Shown here in pieces: positions 5,805 to 7,700 of a stretch of DNA of 7,700 nucleotides; position 1 is the stretch's first letter, and each line of letters begins with the position of its first letter. The DNA comes from JALUUH01 sp964636675. Its GTDB lineage: Bacteria; Pseudomonadota; Gammaproteobacteria; S012-40. Below the pieces are notes generated by a model. That model did not search any database. It was not told the origin of the DNA and saw nothing but the letters and a program-made list of their open reading frames with translations. Location: positions 1 to 7,700 of the forward strand of contig CAZWUO010000179.1 of NCBI GenBank assembly GCA_964636675.1, given 5' to 3'. The translations under genes were made by a program, and so were the position numbers.

Positions 5805-6100
5805 CCTTATTTCCCTAGGATTCTGAATTCCTCAGTTGAGCGTCCCTATGCCGCGCATAAATGATTAATTATAGCGTTATTGACTCTGGTTTATTTATCT
5901 ACTTATTGGCTGAACTGAGCGGCGGAATGCATCCAGGATTCTTATTTTATTTGTTAAAACAAAAGTTTATGATCTTTTTTCTTGGAGAGTATACACGCTA
6001 ATCGATATTGGACTAAAAATAGCAGAAAGTAGTAAGTGTTGGACTAAACACTGTGCCGATAGTCATTGTGCTGAGCGTTACGACGCTGACAAATGACGCA

Positions 6101-6116
6101 TGGCATAACGCTTGCT
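6101..6116 (+). promoter_or_regulatory. Sigma-54 (RpoN) promoter of the flgBCD operon
   Basis: TGGCATAACGCTTGCT matches the -24/-12 consensus TGGCAC-N5-TTGC-T, with only a C to T change at a tolerated position. GG is at 6102-6103 and GC at 6113-6114, with the required 10-bp interval. Transcription should begin at about 6125, leaving a ~94-nt leader before the flgB ATG. RpoN plus an enhancer-binding protein (FlrC/FleR type) drives rod and hook operons in polar flagellates, which fits this position. Confidence 0.85.
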
Positions 6117-6122
6117 CTTACC

Positions 6123-6167
6123 AATAAAAATTGTAATAAAAATTGTAATAAAAATTGTAATAAAAAT
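6123..6167. repeat. 12-bp AT-rich tandem repeats in the flgB leader
   Basis: AATAAAAATTGT occurs three times without change (6123-6134, 6135-6146, 6147-6158), followed by a 9-bp partial copy (6159-6167). The array begins almost exactly at the start predicted for the sigma-54 promoter, so the transcript would open with A/U-rich repeats. Perfect identity between copies suggests recent slippage. Confidence 0.95.
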
Positions 6168-6207
6168 ATGAGCAAAATAGCTAAACGAATTATAAAGAGA
6201 TCATGCT

Positions 6208-6211
6208 GGAG
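6208..6211 (+). promoter_or_regulatory. Ribosome-binding site of flgB
   Basis: GGAG lies 7 nt before ATG 6219. Upstream in-frame starts at 6093 and 6168 lack any ribosome site. The one at 6093 lies upstream of the sigma-54 transcript start, so 6219 is preferred. Confidence 0.75.
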
Positions 6212-6218
6212 ATTTAAT

Positions 6219-6620
6219 ATGCGATTTAGTTTGGACAAAGCAATGGGTATACATGCCGAGGCGCTTTTTGTTCGTGCGCGCAGGAGTTCTTTGATAGCGT
6301 CCAACATAGCGAATGCCGATACCCCGAATTACAAAGCTCAAGACATAGATTTTAAGTCGATTTTGCGTAACTCAGCTGGAATGCCGGATGAAGGTCGAAT
6401 GAAGAGCACACATCGTGGGCATATCCAAGCCGGTGGTTTTTCTGCGAGTAGTGCTGAGTTATTATACCGCTATCCGCATCAGCCTTCCATTGATGGAAAT
6501 ACTGTGGACGCGCAAGTTGAAAAAGCAGAATTTGCCGAAAATACATTAATGTATCAGACCAGTTTAAAATTTATCGATGGCAAAATTAGTGGCATAAAAA
6601 AGGCGATTAGAGGGGATTAA
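6219..6620 (+). CDS. flgB: Flagellar proximal rod protein FlgB
   Basis: FlgB is one of the proximal rod subunits that form the axial drive shaft through the periplasm. It leaves the cell by the flagellar type III export system. The 133-residue product has the N-terminal rod/hook motif SNIANADTPNYKA (28-40), a variable polar middle (about 50-90), and a C-terminal helix region starting at DGNTVDAQVEKAEFAENT (92-109), then MYQTSLKF and SGIKKAI. Size and both conserved ends fit FlgB. The frame is open upstream to 6093, but those extra 42 residues come from the promoter and 12-bp repeats and are not like FlgB. ATG 6219 has GGAG 7 nt upstream. It is the first gene of the flgBCD operon, with flgC starting 2 bp after its stop. 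Confidence 0.95.
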   Translation: MRFSLDKAMGIHAEALFVRARRSSLIASNIANADTPNYKAQDIDFKSILRNSAGMPDEGRMKSTHRGHIQAGGFSASSAELLYRYPHQPSIDGNTVDAQVEKAEFAENTLMYQTSLKFIDGKISGIKKAIRGD

Positions 6621-6622
6621 TA

Positions 6623-7039
6623 ATGTCTTTATTAAGTATTTTTAATGTTTCAGGTTCTGCGCTAAGCGCTCAATCCGTGCGTTTGAATGTGACCGCGAGT
6701 AATTTGGCCAACGCAGAGACGGTGAGTAGCAGCACGGCGCAAACGTATCGCGCGAGACATCCCATATTTGCAACGACTATGCAAGATTTTGCAAACAATC
6801 CATCATCGATGGGAGTAAGGGTTAAAGCGATTATTGAAAGCAAGGCCGAACTCGGAATGCGCCATGAACCCGATCACCCATTGGCCAATGACGATGGTTA
6901 TATTTTTTTACCCAATGTCAATGTGATTGAAGAAATGGCAAATATGATTTCTGCTTCGCGTTCATACCAAAATAATGTGGAAGTATTGAATACATCAAAA
7001 CAATTATTGCAAGCTACCCTAAGGATGGGGCAGCAATAA
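6623..7039 (+). CDS. flgC: Flagellar proximal rod protein FlgC
   Basis: FlgC is a second proximal rod subunit, assembled next to FlgB and FlgF in the periplasmic rod. The 138-residue sequence is very typical: LNVTASNLANAET (21-33) at the N-terminal coiled-coil-forming end, YRARHPIF (42-49), HEPDHPLANDDGYIFLPNVN (81-100), then VIEEMANMISASRSYQNNVE (101-120) and the closing LLQATLRMGQ. ATG 6623 follows the flgB TAA by 2 bp, with AGGGG (6611-6615) 7 nt upstream, inside the end of flgB, so translation is coupled. flgD starts 21 bp after its stop. Confidence 0.97.
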   Translation: MSLLSIFNVSGSALSAQSVRLNVTASNLANAETVSSSTAQTYRARHPIFATTMQDFANNPSSMGVRVKAIIESKAELGMRHEPDHPLANDDGYIFLPNVNVIEEMANMISASRSYQNNVEVLNTSKQLLQATLRMGQQ

Positions 7040-7060
7040 TCTTGAGAGGGGGTTAAGCAT

Positions 7061-7700
7061 ATGGCAAATGATATTTCGAAAACTAATTCAGTGATTGAAG
7101 CTCTTGGGATCGACAAGAAGATTCAGGATAAGGAAAAAAATAATACCCTAGGGCAAGAAGAATTTCTCAGAATATTGGTCGCGCAAACAAGAAACCAGAA
7201 CCCGATGGAGCCACAAGAAAATGGCGAATTTCTTGGACAAATGGCGCAGTTTAGTACTGTATCTGGTTTGCAAGAGATGCAAAAATCCATCGACAATATG
7301 AGTAAAACGATGTTGTCTAATCAAGCCCTACAAGCATCAAGCCTCGTTGGGCGTTATGTGATGAGTTCAGCGGATAGTGGGTTTTTACCGGAGGGGGAAG
7401 GGGAGCGTTTTTTTGGAGCCGTTGATGTTCCTGAGTCGGCAGCGGACTTAAAGGTCAGTATTTCCAATTCAGCCGGAGTACCAGTGAAAACGATAAATTT
7501 AGGCAGTAACCCCGAAGGCCTATTGCGCTTTAGTTGGGATGGTCTTAATGATGTCGGTGGAGTAATGCCACCAGGGGATTATAAAATCAGTGCAACCGCT
7601 ATTATAGCAGGCAAAGAAGAAGCTCTGAGTACCAATTTTGCGGCGCCAGTTAATAGTGTAACGTTAGGCAAGAATGGTGGCCCGATGACGCTTAATGTTG
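7061..7700 (+). CDS. flgD: Flagellar hook assembly (scaffold/cap) protein FlgD, truncated by window end
   Basis: FlgD caps the growing hook and is needed for polymerisation of the hook protein FlgE. It is not kept in the finished flagellum. The frame starts at ATG 7061 with a strong GAGGGGG (7046-7052) 8 nt upstream and stays open to the window edge, giving 213 residues of the usual ~220-240. The conserved N-terminal region is visible: EEFLRILVAQTRNQNPMEP (33-51) and NGEFLGQMAQFSTVSGLQEM (54-73), then LVGRYV (95-100). The C-terminal half shows the FlgD Ig-like/tudor-type pattern: FSWDG (157-161) and MPPGDYKISATA (169-180). The 'NQNP' and 'AQTRNQ' forms are mild departures from the common 'AQLxNQDP'. 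Third gene of the flgB operon; flgE is expected next. Confidence 0.95.
   Translation, partial: MANDISKTNSVIEALGIDKKIQDKEKNNTLGQEEFLRILVAQTRNQNPMEPQENGEFLGQMAQFSTVSGLQEMQKSIDNMSKTMLSNQALQASSLVGRYVMSSADSGFLPEGEGERFFGAVDVPESAADLKVSISNSAGVPVKTINLGSNPEGLLRFSWDGLNDVGGVMPPGDYKISATAIIAGKEEALSTNFAAPVNSVTLGKNGGPMTLNV

Larger units (their letters stand above)
5742..6218. other. 477-bp intergenic region between cheR and flgB
   Basis: From left to right it holds a terminator-like hairpin (5781-5804), two short direct-repeat pairs (TATTTGCCG at 5769 and 5790; GATTCTGAAT at 5760 and 5819), an unsupported 46-codon reading frame (5861-6001, no ribosome site), the sigma-54 flgB promoter (6101-6116), AT-rich 12-bp repeats (6123-6167) and the flgB ribosome site. 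Between about 5830 and 6100 I see no recognisable RNA or protein gene. Activator-binding sites for an FlrC/FleR-type regulator may be there, but I cannot identify them by eye. Confidence 0.7.

Noticed and set aside
5861..6001. 46-codon plus-strand frame encoding a hydrophobic peptide (MINYSVIDSGLF...)
   Set aside because: There is no ribosome site before the ATG, no recognisable family, and it lies in an AT-rich intergenic region where such frames arise by chance. It is the only small-gene candidate in the gap.
6093..6218. N-terminal extension of flgB including repeated NKNC residues
   Set aside because: It is formed by the sigma-54 promoter and 12-bp repeats and begins upstream of the expected transcript start. 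The FlgB family starts at MRFSLDKA (6219).
6044..6307. 87-codon minus-strand frame with repeated FLLQ
   Set aside because: It is an antisense shadow of the 12-bp repeats and the start of flgB.
6352..7116. Minus-strand frames inside flgB and flgC (6352-6546 and 6898-7116)
   Set aside because: Both are antisense to highly conserved rod genes and have no family resemblance.

Overview
The window looks like the chromosome of a polarly flagellated, moderately AT-rich gammaproteobacterium. The reasons are a flgA / flgM-flgN / cheV-cheR / flgBCD arrangement like that of Vibrio, Pseudomonas and Shewanella relatives, clear sigma-54 (-24/-12) promoters on flagellar genes, and a FliA (sigma-28) promoter on flgM. 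I cannot name a genus from the sequence alone.

Region 1 (1-2018, + strand) is the end of an arsenosugar cassette: the C-terminal part of the radical-SAM enzyme ArsS, then two predicted glycosyltransferases of the types that travel with it (a GT2 enzyme and a DUF2064/nucleotidyltransferase-like enzyme). Gaps are 38 and 58 bp, so they are probably co-transcribed. ArsS is known to transfer a 5'-deoxyadenosyl/ribosyl group to methylated arsenic, and the two glycosyltransferases are presumed to finish the sugar. The first ~40 bases raise the possibility of a frameshift inside arsS.

Region 2 (2058-3721, - strand) holds flgA (P-ring chaperone), then flgM (anti-FliA factor) and flgN (chaperone for FlgK/FlgL). 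flgM has its own FliA-type promoter, while flgA has a sigma-54-type promoter. The arsenosugar cassette and flgN converge on a 39-bp gap.

Region 3 (3722-3948) is the divergent flgA/cheV control region. It is largely filled by tandem repeats: two 26-bp units and five 18-bp units. The array begins inside the -12 element of the flgA sigma-54 promoter and occupies most of the predicted flgA leader.

Region 4 (3949-5741, + strand) is cheV-cheR, a CheW-REC coupling protein and the chemoreceptor methyltransferase, followed by a likely intrinsic terminator.

Region 5 (5742-6218) is a 477-bp gap without a convincing gene. It carries a near-perfect sigma-54 promoter for flgB and three 12-bp AT-rich tandem repeats starting almost at the predicted transcription start. 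Region 6 (6219-7700, + strand) is the start of the rod/hook operon: flgB, flgC and a partial flgD.

Most of the window is conventional. The main unusual signal is that both sigma-54 flagellar promoters run directly into short tandem repeats in their initially transcribed regions, which could be copy-number variable. I found no new defence, mobile or other unknown gene system.
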